Shown here: positions 1-6,190 of the stretch, piece by piece
Numbering within the stretch: the stretch's first letter is position 1
Layout: each line of letters opens with the position of its first letter
Origin: an uncultured beta proteobacterium
Lineage (GTDB): Bacteria > Pseudomonadota > Gammaproteobacteria > Burkholderiales > SG8-39
Direction of reading: 5' to 3'
Assembly (NCBI GenBank): GCA_902826155.1
Contig: CADEDU010000001.1
Span: 15,518-36,024, forward strand
DNA: 20,507 nucleotides
Notes under the pieces: generated by a model
Databases searched by the model: none
The model's input: only the letters and a program-made list of their open reading frames with translations
Told to the model about the DNA's origin: nothing
Position numbers and translations under genes: made by a program

Positions 1-2
1 TG

Positions 3-53
3 GAAGGACGCAAGGCCAACCTGGATCGGCAGTTCCTGGCACCGATCGAGTAG
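3..53 (+). CDS. Possible C-terminal end of an upstream gene (partial)
   Basis: One forward frame is open from the left edge and reads EGRKANLDRQFLAPIE before a TAG stop. The composition is protein-like and the frame has no other stop, but 16 residues are too few to name a family. The next gene is on the opposite strand and ends 82 bp away, so the two would be convergent. It could equally be chance. Confidence 0.25.
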   Translation, partial: EGRKANLDRQFLAPIE

Positions 54-135
54 CGCATCGGCCTTGATGGGCGGGGCGCTGTACGGGGCGTTTCGAGCGA
101 GCGCGACCTGGGCTCGGACCGCTCGCAGGGCCTGG

Positions 136-1092
136 TCAGACGATGGCTTTTGCGTTCGGCAACAACGCGCGCGGCAACATCGCGTGGATGCCCTTGTTGC
201 CGTCGACCAGTTGGGTGACGCGCAGATCGCACGCGATGCTGCACAGCATGTAGGCGTCTTCGCGGCTCAGTCCGGCGAGTTCGCTGATCAACTGGATCAT
301 TTCGCGCAGCGCCTGTTTTGCTGCCTGATCGAGATCGGTGTCCAGGCCGACGGTGATGTAGTGCGTGGGCGTCAGCGCGCGCGGCATCTTCCAGTTGCGT
401 CGCTTGTGCACCACGAATTCGAATGTGCCGCGCATCGCCGTTTCGAGCGCGGTGAGATTGACCTCACCGTCGCCTTGTACTGCATGGCCGTCGCCCGCCG
501 AGAACAGCGCGCCGCTCGCCCATACCGGCAGAAAGAACGTGGCACCCTGCTGCAGTTCTTTCAGATCGATGTTGCCGCCGTATTCGCGCGGCTCCACCGA
601 GCTCACGGCACCGTAGACCGGTGGCGGGGCCACGCCCATCACCCCGAAGAACGGGGCGAGCGGCACCTTGGTGCCCCACGGCATGGTCGCCTCGCGCTTG
701 GCGCGATCGAGCGCGATGTGCACGCGCCGGTGCATCGGAAAATCCTCGGGGAGCGAGCCTTTCAACGGCCGGATCTGGTTGTACGCCCAGTTCTGCCGCA
801 GATCGACTTCGAGGATACGGATCTCGAGCACGTCTCCCGGGTCGGCACCATCGACGGCGATCGGTCCGGTGAGGATGTGCGGACCCAGCCGCGGCTTGTG
901 CCGCGCGTGGATGGTGCGGTACTCCGGCGGGACCTCGAAGCGCGGATCACTGGGCACTTCGTCCGGACCGCCCGAGATGCTCTCGAGGGTGACGCGATCG
1001 CCCGAGCGAATGGTCAGCACCGGTGCGAGCTTCGCGTCGAAGAAGCCCCAATGCACGGTCTCGGGTGTGGCGGCGAGCTGGTGATGCGGCAT
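136..1092 (-). CDS. Acetamidase/formamidase family protein
   Basis: This 318-residue protein belongs to the FmdA/AmdA family, metal-dependent cytoplasmic enzymes that hydrolyse short amides (formamide, acetamide) to ammonia and the acid. Family landmarks visible in order are PHILTGPI (about 71-78), APFFGVMGVAP (146-156), GGNIDL (172-177) and the strongly conserved GDGHAVQGDGEV (200-211). A C-terminal helix-rich part contains LSREDAYMLCSIACDLRVTQ. The length fits the shorter members of the family. The ATG at 1092 gives MPHHQL and has only a weak purine-rich stretch (AAAGAAA) upstream. There is no signal peptide. It is divergent from the membrane-protein gene at 1645, with a 550-bp spacer between them. 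The family is clear, but the true substrate cannot be read from sequence; many homologues are annotated as amidases without proof. Confidence 0.9.
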   Translation of the reverse strand: MPHHQLAATPETVHWGFFDAKLAPVLTIRSGDRVTLESISGGPDEVPSDPRFEVPPEYRTIHARHKPRLGPHILTGPIAVDGADPGDVLEIRILEVDLRQNWAYNQIRPLKGSLPEDFPMHRRVHIALDRAKREATMPWGTKVPLAPFFGVMGVAPPPVYGAVSSVEPREYGGNIDLKELQQGATFFLPVWASGALFSAGDGHAVQGDGEVNLTALETAMRGTFEFVVHKRRNWKMPRALTPTHYITVGLDTDLDQAAKQALREMIQLISELAGLSREDAYMLCSIACDLRVTQLVDGNKGIHAMLPRALLPNAKAIV

Positions 1093-1315
1093 GTTTTCTT
1101 TCGCTGCGATGTTGGTCGAATCAAGCTAACAAGAAATCCGAAGCCATGTTGCAAAGGTAGCAGGCAAGGGCGGCGTCAGTATTCTTTCGTGCTGCAGTGC
1201 GATGAAGCGCAGAACCCTCCCGGCAACGATGACAAACGGGGCGAATATCGCTGCTGATTGACATTGGCCGCGCGTGTCTAAGTCGATGTGCGGCAACAGA
1301 AATCCGAGATGTCCG

Positions 1316-1376
1316 ACATGCGTGTTGGGAATCGCCGACAGTGGGTGCGCAACACGCTTGCACCACGCATGTTGCG
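1316..1376. repeat. Cluster of overlapping inverted repeats
   Basis: ACATGCGTG at 1316-1324 is the exact reverse complement of CACGCATGT at 1364-1372. Overlapping this, GCGTGTTG (1320-1327) pairs with CAACACGC (1350-1357), and CGCAACA (1348-1354) pairs with TGTTGCG (1370-1376). The pairings exclude each other, so the segment could fold in alternative ways or carry related binding half-sites. Each repeat alone is short enough to occur by chance. Confidence 0.4.
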
Positions 1377-1435
1377 ACCGTACCATTTATTCGTTGTGAG
1401 TTGCCTGTGACATGACTACGATGCGGGTCCGTAAT

Positions 1436-1467
1436 GTCCGGGTACCAACGAGTCCGGGTACAAACGA
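1436..1467. repeat. 16-bp tandem duplication
   Basis: Two adjacent copies, GTCCGGGTACCAACGA (1436-1451) and GTCCGGGTACAAACGA (1452-1467), differ at one base and follow each other with no gap. It lies about 180 bp upstream of the membrane-protein start in non-coding DNA. It may be a replication-slippage duplication or a pair of protein-binding sites. Confidence 0.8.
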
Positions 1468-1644
1468 GGCACAGCTGGGGCACCATCGTTTCGCGCGTGT
1501 CGATGAAAGATCTTCGATGCGGGCGGCGCGGCGGCGAGGATGGATGGGTCCTTCGATCATCAACTAAAACAAAGCGGCGCGATTGAGCGTGTGCGGCCGT
1601 GAAGGACAGCTAGGGACAATCGGACAACCTTTGCGAGTCGAGTG

Positions 1645-2109
1645 ATGGCAACCAAACCAGTAACGTTATCTGACCGGATTCCGGGACAGTGGCTCGTTCC
1701 GGTCCTCGGTGTGGTCGGCACCTGCATTGCCTTGATCGTGTTCGGTGCACTGTTCGAGGTCTACATCGCAGACAAGTACTGCGTCTCGGGCGTCACCGCC
1801 GAGTCCGCGCCATGCGGGCCCTGGGTGGCATTCTATGGAGCGCTGTTCAAGGCGCTGTTCGCCGGCATCGCCGCGTTCGCGCTGGTGTCGATGGACGTCG
1901 ACCTGATCAGCTATCAGAACAAGTTGCGTACCGCGTGGATCACCCTGGCGGTTGTCGCGGCCCTGGGCCTGGCCGGTGCCGTTCTCTGGCAACAGTGGGA
2001 AAGCTTCGTGGCAGCGCTGATAGGCGGATCGTTCGCGCTCTATCGCATCCGGCGCCGGCTCAATTCGCATAGCCATCGGCGCAGCCTGGGGGTGTCTCAC
2101 CTGTCGTAA
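1645..2109 (+). CDS. Small integral membrane protein, function unknown
   Basis: This 154-residue protein is not one I recognise. It is strongly hydrophobic, with likely membrane segments near residues 17-37, 60-83, 98-114 and a shorter one at 118-134, followed by a basic tail (RIRRRLN and SHSHRRS) that should stay in the cytoplasm. The loop between the first two helices carries two cysteines (C46 and C57), which could form a disulfide if the loop faces the periplasm. I chose the ATG at 1645; a GTG directly before it in the same frame would add one residue. The ribosome binding site is poor. The gene stands alone: a strong terminator follows 47 bp after its stop, separating it from fbiC. The regular hydrophobic pattern and that terminator support a real gene. 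Confidence 0.7.
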   Translation: MATKPVTLSDRIPGQWLVPVLGVVGTCIALIVFGALFEVYIADKYCVSGVTAESAPCGPWVAFYGALFKALFAGIAAFALVSMDVDLISYQNKLRTAWITLAVVAALGLAGAVLWQQWESFVAALIGGSFALYRIRRRLNSHSHRRSLGVSHLS

Positions 2110-2110
2110 G

Positions 2111-2124
2111 GAGGCGTTCGCCTC
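2111..2124 (+). other. Short hairpin just after the stop codon
   Basis: GAGGCG at 2111-2116 and CGCCTC at 2119-2124 form a tight stem; with a UUCG-containing loop it would be GAGG-CGTTCG-CCTC. It starts two bases after the stop of the membrane-protein gene and precedes the true terminator, so it may protect the 3' end of the mRNA. No T-run follows it. Confidence 0.35.
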
Positions 2125-2156
2125 GACGGCAGTTGCCGCCGTGGCTGTGACAAGAG

Positions 2157-2185
2157 CAAGGGGCCCGTGGGCCCCTTGTTTTTTT
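2157..2185 (+). terminator. Rho-independent terminator
   Basis: CAAGGGGCCC (2157-2166) is the exact reverse complement of GGGCCCCTTG (2169-2178), giving a GC-rich stem with a minimal loop (nine pairs with a four-base loop is the realistic fold). Seven T residues follow at 2179-2185. This is a textbook intrinsic terminator for the small membrane-protein gene, and it insulates the F420 genes from upstream transcription. Confidence 0.92.
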
Positions 2186-2265
2186 GGTACCGTCCCGACA
2201 TTCGCACCACGTCGCACGGGCCGAATCGACGACGGACGGTCCGATCAAATCATTAGGAACAGCAG

Positions 2266-4698
2266 GTGATCGAATCAGTGTGGGCAAGGGGGACGGCGCT
2301 CGCTCGCGCGGCGGCCGATGAATCGTCGGGGGCCGAGATGCCATTGGGCGAGCTGATGCGCCAAGCTGCGGCGCTGCGCGACCAAGGCCACGGACCGATC
2401 GTGTCCTACTCGCGCAAGGTGTTCATCCCGCTCACCCACCTGTGTCGCGACGTGTGCCACTACTGCACCTTCGCACGTGCACCGCGTCGCGGCCGTGCTG
2501 CGTATTTGTCGCCCGACGAGGTGCTGGCGATCGCCACGGCAGGAAAAGCCGCCGGCTGCCACGAAGCCCTGTTCACCTTGGGCGACAAGCCCGAACTGCG
2601 CTACCGCGTGGCGCGCGATGAGCTGGCCGCGCTCGGTTACGCGAGCACGATCGAGTACCTCGCCGCCATGGGCAAGCTGGTGCTCGAGCAGACCGGTCTG
2701 CTGCCGCACGCCAACCCTGGTGTGCTCACGCGAGAAGAGCTCGCGATGCTGCGCAAGGTCAGCGTGTCGCAGGGCATCATGCTCGAGAGCGCGAGCGAGC
2801 GCTTGTGCGAACGTGGCGGGCCGCATTTCGGCTCACCCGACAAGCACCCGGCCGTTCGCCTGGAGACGATCCGTCTGGCGGGCGAGCTGGCGGTGCCGTT
2901 TACTTCCGGAATCCTGATCGGCATCGGCGAGACGCGCGCTGAGCGGCTCGACACGCTCCGTGCGCTACAGGCCCTGCACGAACAGCACGGTCATCTGCAG
3001 GAAATCATCGTGCAGAACTTCCGTGCCAAACCCGGTACGCCGATGGCCCGCCAGCCGCACGCCGAACGCGACGAGCTGCTCTGGACCGTGGCAATGGCGC
3101 GTCTTGTGTTCGGCGCGGAGATGAACATCCAGGCACCGCCCAATCTCAGCCCCGGCGACGCGCACGCGTTGATCGAGGCCGGCATCAACGATTGGGGCGG
3201 GGTCTCGCCGGTGACGCCTGATCACGTCAACCCCGAGGCGCCGTGGCCGCACGTCGAGCAGTTGCGACGCGAGACCGCCGCGGCCGGCAAGATTCTGGTC
3301 GAGCGACTGGCGAGCTATCCGCGCTACTGTCGCGAGGGCCAGCGCTGGCACGATCCGGTGGTGCTGCCGAAGTTGCTGCGGCATGCCGACGCGCAAGGCT
3401 TTGCTCGCACCGACGGCTGGACGACGGGGCGGATCGGCGCCGTTCCGAATCTGCGCGGTGCAATCGAACGTCCGGCGATCACGCACGGCGCGGCGGATCG
3501 CTCGCTCGTCAATGCGCTGCAGCGCGCGGGCGATGGCGCGCGCCTCGACGAAGCCGAAGTGGCGCGATTGTTTCGCGCGCGCGGCGACGAATTCGATCAG
3601 GTGTGCGAAGCGGCCGACCGGGTGCGCCGCGCGGCCGCGGGTGAAGCTGTGCGCTATGTCGTCAATCGCAACATCAACTACACCAACGTCTGCTACTTCA
3701 AATGCCGCTTCTGCGCGTTCAGCAAGGGACGGCATTCGGCGAACCTGCGTGGGACGCCCTATGACCTGTCGCTGGAAGAGATCCAGCGGCGCGTGGTCGA
3801 AGCCTGGGAGCGCGGCGCCACCGAAGTGTGCATGCAAGGCGGCATTCATCCGGACTACACCGGCGCTACATATCTGAACATCCTGCGTGCGGTAAAGGAG
3901 GCGGTGCCCGCGATGCACGTGCACGCGTTCTCGCCGCTCGAGGTGTCGCAGGGCGCGGCCACGCTCGGTCTGCCGGTCGCGGAGTTTTTGCGGCAGCTAA
4001 AGGATGCCGGATTGGGCAGCCTGCCAGGCACTGCCGCCGAGATCCTCGATGACGAAGTGCGCCGCGTGATCTGTCCCGACAAGCTCGACACGCAGCGCTG
4101 GCTCGCGGTGATGCAGGCCGCGCACGAAGTGGGGCTGCGGTCCACCGCGACGATCATGTTCGGGCACGTCGAGACCGAGCAGCACTGGGCGCGCCATCTG
4201 CTCGCCGTGCGCGATCTGCAGTGTCGCACCGGCGGATTCACCGAGTTCGTGCCGCTGCCGTTCGTGCACATGGAAGCGCCGATGGCCTTGCGCGGAATCG
4301 CGCGCAGTGGTCCGACGTATCGCGAAGCGTTGCTCATGCATGCGGTGTCGCGGCTCGCGCTGTATCCGCTGATTCCCAATATCCAGACGTCATGGGTGAA
4401 AATGGGTCCGGAAGGCGCGAAGGAGTGTCTGCGCTGCGGCGCCAACGACTTGGGCGGCACGTTGATGAACGAGAGCATCTCGCGCGCCGCGGGCAACGAG
4501 CACGGCCAGGAATTGCCACCCGCCGAGATGGATGCGTTGATACGCGCGGCCGATCGCGAGCCGGGTCAACGCAGCACGCTCTACGGCGACCCGCCGGCCG
4601 AACAGGTCGAACGCTCGTATCGGGCCGCATCGCTCGCGCCGATCGTGCTCACGCCGCTGCCCCGACGATCGCAGCGTACCGGCGAAACCGTCGGCTAA
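2266..4698 (+). CDS. fbiC: FO synthase, fused CofG-CofH radical SAM enzyme
   Basis: This 810-residue bifunctional enzyme makes FO (7,8-didemethyl-8-hydroxy-5-deazariboflavin), the chromophore of cofactor F420, from tyrosine and the riboflavin precursor 5-amino-6-ribitylaminouracil. Two radical SAM halves are visible. The CofG-like N-half has the CxxxCxxC cluster motif at C60, C64 and C67 (LCRDVCHYCTF). The CofH-like C-half has it at C476, C480 and C483 (NVCYFKCRFC), with the typical NESISRAAG stretch near the end. Mycobacterial FbiC is about 856 residues, so this copy is slightly shorter but complete. The GTG start at 2266 has AGGA at 2255-2258, seven bases upstream; a second in-frame GTG at 2278 is less well placed. 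It is first in a plus-strand row with npdG and cofC, with a terminator before it. The fused form is typical of actinobacteria; archaea carry separate proteins. Confidence 0.96.
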   Translation: MIESVWARGTALARAAADESSGAEMPLGELMRQAAALRDQGHGPIVSYSRKVFIPLTHLCRDVCHYCTFARAPRRGRAAYLSPDEVLAIATAGKAAGCHEALFTLGDKPELRYRVARDELAALGYASTIEYLAAMGKLVLEQTGLLPHANPGVLTREELAMLRKVSVSQGIMLESASERLCERGGPHFGSPDKHPAVRLETIRLAGELAVPFTSGILIGIGETRAERLDTLRALQALHEQHGHLQEIIVQNFRAKPGTPMARQPHAERDELLWTVAMARLVFGAEMNIQAPPNLSPGDAHALIEAGINDWGGVSPVTPDHVNPEAPWPHVEQLRRETAAAGKILVERLASYPRYCREGQRWHDPVVLPKLLRHADAQGFARTDGWTTGRIGAVPNLRGAIERPAITHGAADRSLVNALQRAGDGARLDEAEVARLFRARGDEFDQVCEAADRVRRAAAGEAVRYVVNRNINYTNVCYFKCRFCAFSKGRHSANLRGTPYDLSLEEIQRRVVEAWERGATEVCMQGGIHPDYTGATYLNILRAVKEAVPAMHVHAFSPLEVSQGAATLGLPVAEFLRQLKDAGLGSLPGTAAEILDDEVRRVICPDKLDTQRWLAVMQAAHEVGLRSTATIMFGHVETEQHWARHLLAVRDLQCRTGGFTEFVPLPFVHMEAPMALRGIARSGPTYREALLMHAVSRLALYPLIPNIQTSWVKMGPEGAKECLRCGANDLGGTLMNESISRAAGNEHGQELPPAEMDALIRAADREPGQRSTLYGDPPAEQVERSYRAASLAPIVLTPLPRRSQRTGETVG

Positions 4699-4727
4699 GC
4701 ATCCGGTGATGGGCTGGCGCGCTCGGG

Positions 4728-4733
4728 CATAAT
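4728..4733 (+). promoter_or_regulatory. Possible -10 element before npdG
   Basis: CATAAT at 4728-4733 lies in the 128-bp gap between fbiC and npdG, within the local context GGGCATAATCG. No good -35 hexamer is present at the usual distance. If used, it would start a transcript near 4740, just ahead of the palindrome at 4746-4761, giving npdG and cofC their own promoter. Confidence 0.35.
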
Positions 4734-4745
4734 CGCGGCCCGTAC

Positions 4746-4761
4746 GCGCACTCGAGTGCGC
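4746..4761. promoter_or_regulatory. Perfect 16-bp palindrome, candidate operator
   Basis: GCGCACTCGAGTGCGC is its own exact reverse complement. It sits 65 bp upstream of the npdG start and 12 bp downstream of the CATAAT box. A dimeric repressor bound here would block transcription from that box. I do not recognise the motif as belonging to a named regulator. As RNA it could also form a short hairpin, but with no T-run it is not a terminator. Confidence 0.5.
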
Positions 4762-4826
4762 ACCGCGGACTGTGCCACGCGGTTGTTCGGTGACTCTGAC
4801 GCAGGCTCATCCCACTCATATCTTCC

Positions 4827-5513
4827 ATGACGCAACCTCGAACCAAGGTCGCCGTGCTCGGCGGCACCGGCAAGGAAGGCTCCGGCCTCGCCACCCGCTG
4901 GGCCCATGCGGGCTACGAAGTGATCATCGGTTCGCGCTCGGTTGAGCGCGCGCAAGCTACGGTGGCGGAAATTCGCGCAATCGTCGGCGACGGGGCAGCG
5001 ATCAGCGCAGCCACGAACATCGATGCGACGCGCCGGGCCGACGTCGTGGTGCTGTGCGTGCCGTTCGCCGCGCAACTGTCGAGCGCCGAGGAAGTGAAGA
5101 GTGCGCTCGCAGGCAAGATCCTGGTCGATGTGACCGTGCCGCTCGTGCCGCCCAAGGTCGATCGCGTGCAATTGCCCCCAGGCGGTTGCGCGGCGCTGCA
5201 GTTGCAGCAACTGGTCGGCGCCGAGGTGCGCGTGGTTTCGGCGTTTCAGAACGTGTCGGCCCATCATCTCAAGCAGCTCGACCACATCATCGAGTGCGAT
5301 GTCCTGGTGTGCGGCGACGATGCCGAAGCCCGCGAATGCATCGTGCAGATGGCCACTGACGCAGGCATGCGGGCCTACCATGCCGGCGCCCTCGCAAATG
5401 CCGCCGCTGCCGAAGCGCTCACCTCGGTGCTGATCGCGATCAACAAGCGCTACAAAGTGCCCTCTTCGGGCATCCGCATCACCGGAGTGCCCGACACGCG
5501 AGAAGTGAAGTAA
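4827..5513 (+). CDS. npdG: NADPH-dependent F420 reductase (F420H2:NADP oxidoreductase)
   Basis: This 228-residue cytoplasmic enzyme transfers hydride between NADP(H) and F420. The N-terminus shows the NADP-binding Rossmann motif GGTGKEGSGLA (12-22) and IGSR (34-37); the Ser-Arg pair at the end of the second strand is typical of a pocket that holds the 2'-phosphate of NADP. Family positions DVTVPLVPP (101-109), SAFQNVSA (138-145) and the C-terminal segment ending ITGVPD are present. The length matches archaeal Fno and bacterial NpdG (about 210-230). The ATG at 4827 lacks a clear ribosome binding site. cofC starts 32 bp after its stop, so the two are probably cotranscribed. Because the neighbours make F420, a true F420 enzyme is much more likely than a generic NADP reductase of the same fold. 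Confidence 0.92.
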   Translation: MTQPRTKVAVLGGTGKEGSGLATRWAHAGYEVIIGSRSVERAQATVAEIRAIVGDGAAISAATNIDATRRADVVVLCVPFAAQLSSAEEVKSALAGKILVDVTVPLVPPKVDRVQLPPGGCAALQLQQLVGAEVRVVSAFQNVSAHHLKQLDHIIECDVLVCGDDAEARECIVQMATDAGMRAYHAGALANAAAAEALTSVLIAINKRYKVPSSGIRITGVPDTREVK

Positions 5514-5545
5514 CGCGCGACGTAGCGCGTGCCCACGAGGCTGGC

Positions 5546-6163
5546 ATGGCGGCAGGCATGGCGTTCTGGACCATCGTTCCCACGCGCGGATTGGCGCGCG
5601 GTAAGTCGCGCCTGGGCGGCGCACTCAATGACGAGGAGCGGTACGGTCTGAACGAGTGGCTGCTGCGTCATGTGCTGGGCATCGTGCAGAGCAGTCAGGG
5701 GAGTCTGGAGCGCTGCATCGTGGTCAGTCCCGATCCGCAAGCGCTCGCGCTGGCCGAGTCGCTCGGTGCGGCGCCGCTCGAAGAACCGGATCGCGCGGGG
5801 CTGAACGAAGCACTCGGTCTGGCCACCGGCATGGCGGCCATGCATGGCGCCACGCACGTGATGATTCTCGCAGTCGATCTCCCATACCTGACGCGCGAGG
5901 CTTACGACGGTGCGCTCACGGTGGCAAGAGAAGGCGAGTGGATCGTAGTATGTGCCGATCACTCCAGTACCGGCACCAACGCGATCGTGCTGGCCGTGCC
6001 GTCGCGATTCCGCTTCCGCTTTGGTGAAGGCAGCCTGCTCAGGCACCGTGAGGAGGCCATTCGCATCGGCGCGGCGGTCGTGGTGCATCGCGACCCCGCC
6101 ATCGAGCGCGATCTCGACACCGCGGAGGATCTGCGGCAATGGCAGGCGTCGCTGCCGAAGTAG
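5546..6163 (+). CDS. cofC: CofC, 2-phospho-L-lactate (or related) guanylyltransferase
   Basis: This 205-residue nucleotidyltransferase uses GTP to activate a three-carbon phospho-acid for attachment to FO. The substrate is 2-phospholactate in archaea, phosphoenolpyruvate in mycobacteria (FbiD) and 3-phosphoglycerate in at least one betaproteobacterial endosymbiont. Visible motifs are VPTR...GKSRL (11-23, nucleotide-binding loop), VDLPYLT (110-116, metal-binding Asp), STGTNAI (141-147), FGEGS (159-163) and the C-terminal DLDTAEDL (189-196). The length fits the family. The ATG at 5546 has GAGG five bases upstream; another ATG at 5558 is possible. It follows npdG by 32 bp and converges with the gene ending at 6191. 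Neither CofD nor CofE is attached or adjacent. Which substrate this copy prefers cannot be decided by eye. Confidence 0.93.
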   Translation: MAAGMAFWTIVPTRGLARGKSRLGGALNDEERYGLNEWLLRHVLGIVQSSQGSLERCIVVSPDPQALALAESLGAAPLEEPDRAGLNEALGLATGMAAMHGATHVMILAVDLPYLTREAYDGALTVAREGEWIVVCADHSSTGTNAIVLAVPSRFRFRFGEGSLLRHREEAIRIGAAVVVHRDPAIERDLDTAEDLRQWQASLPK

Positions 6164-6190
6164 CCGCTCGTCACACCGACCAAGCGCGCA

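Larger units (their letters stand above)
1093..1644. other. Intergenic spacer between divergent genes
   Basis: About 550 bp separate the divergent acetamidase and membrane-protein genes. I see no convincing gene here: the one sizeable minus-strand reading (1121-1486) is rich in Cys, His and Arg in a pattern typical of spurious frames and matches nothing I know. The spacer must hold the promoters of both flanking genes, but I cannot pick out a convincing -35/-10 pair. It contains a 16-bp tandem duplication and a cluster of overlapping inverted repeats, listed separately. Confidence 0.6.

Noticed and set aside
64..1257. Long plus-strand open frame across the acetamidase gene
   Set aside because: It is antisense to a clear acetamidase family protein; its translation is rich in Arg, His and Ala with no family motif. 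High third-position GC keeps the opposite frame open.
1121..1486. Minus-strand frame of 121 codons in the spacer before the membrane-protein gene
   Set aside because: The composition is Cys/His/Arg-rich and unstructured, there is no good ribosome binding site, and it crosses the tandem repeat and inverted repeats.
2266..6163. Compositional evidence that the F420 genes were recently transferred
   Set aside because: By eye their GC and codon style match their neighbours, and there are no flanking repeats or integrase; a claim of recent transfer would need a computed comparison.
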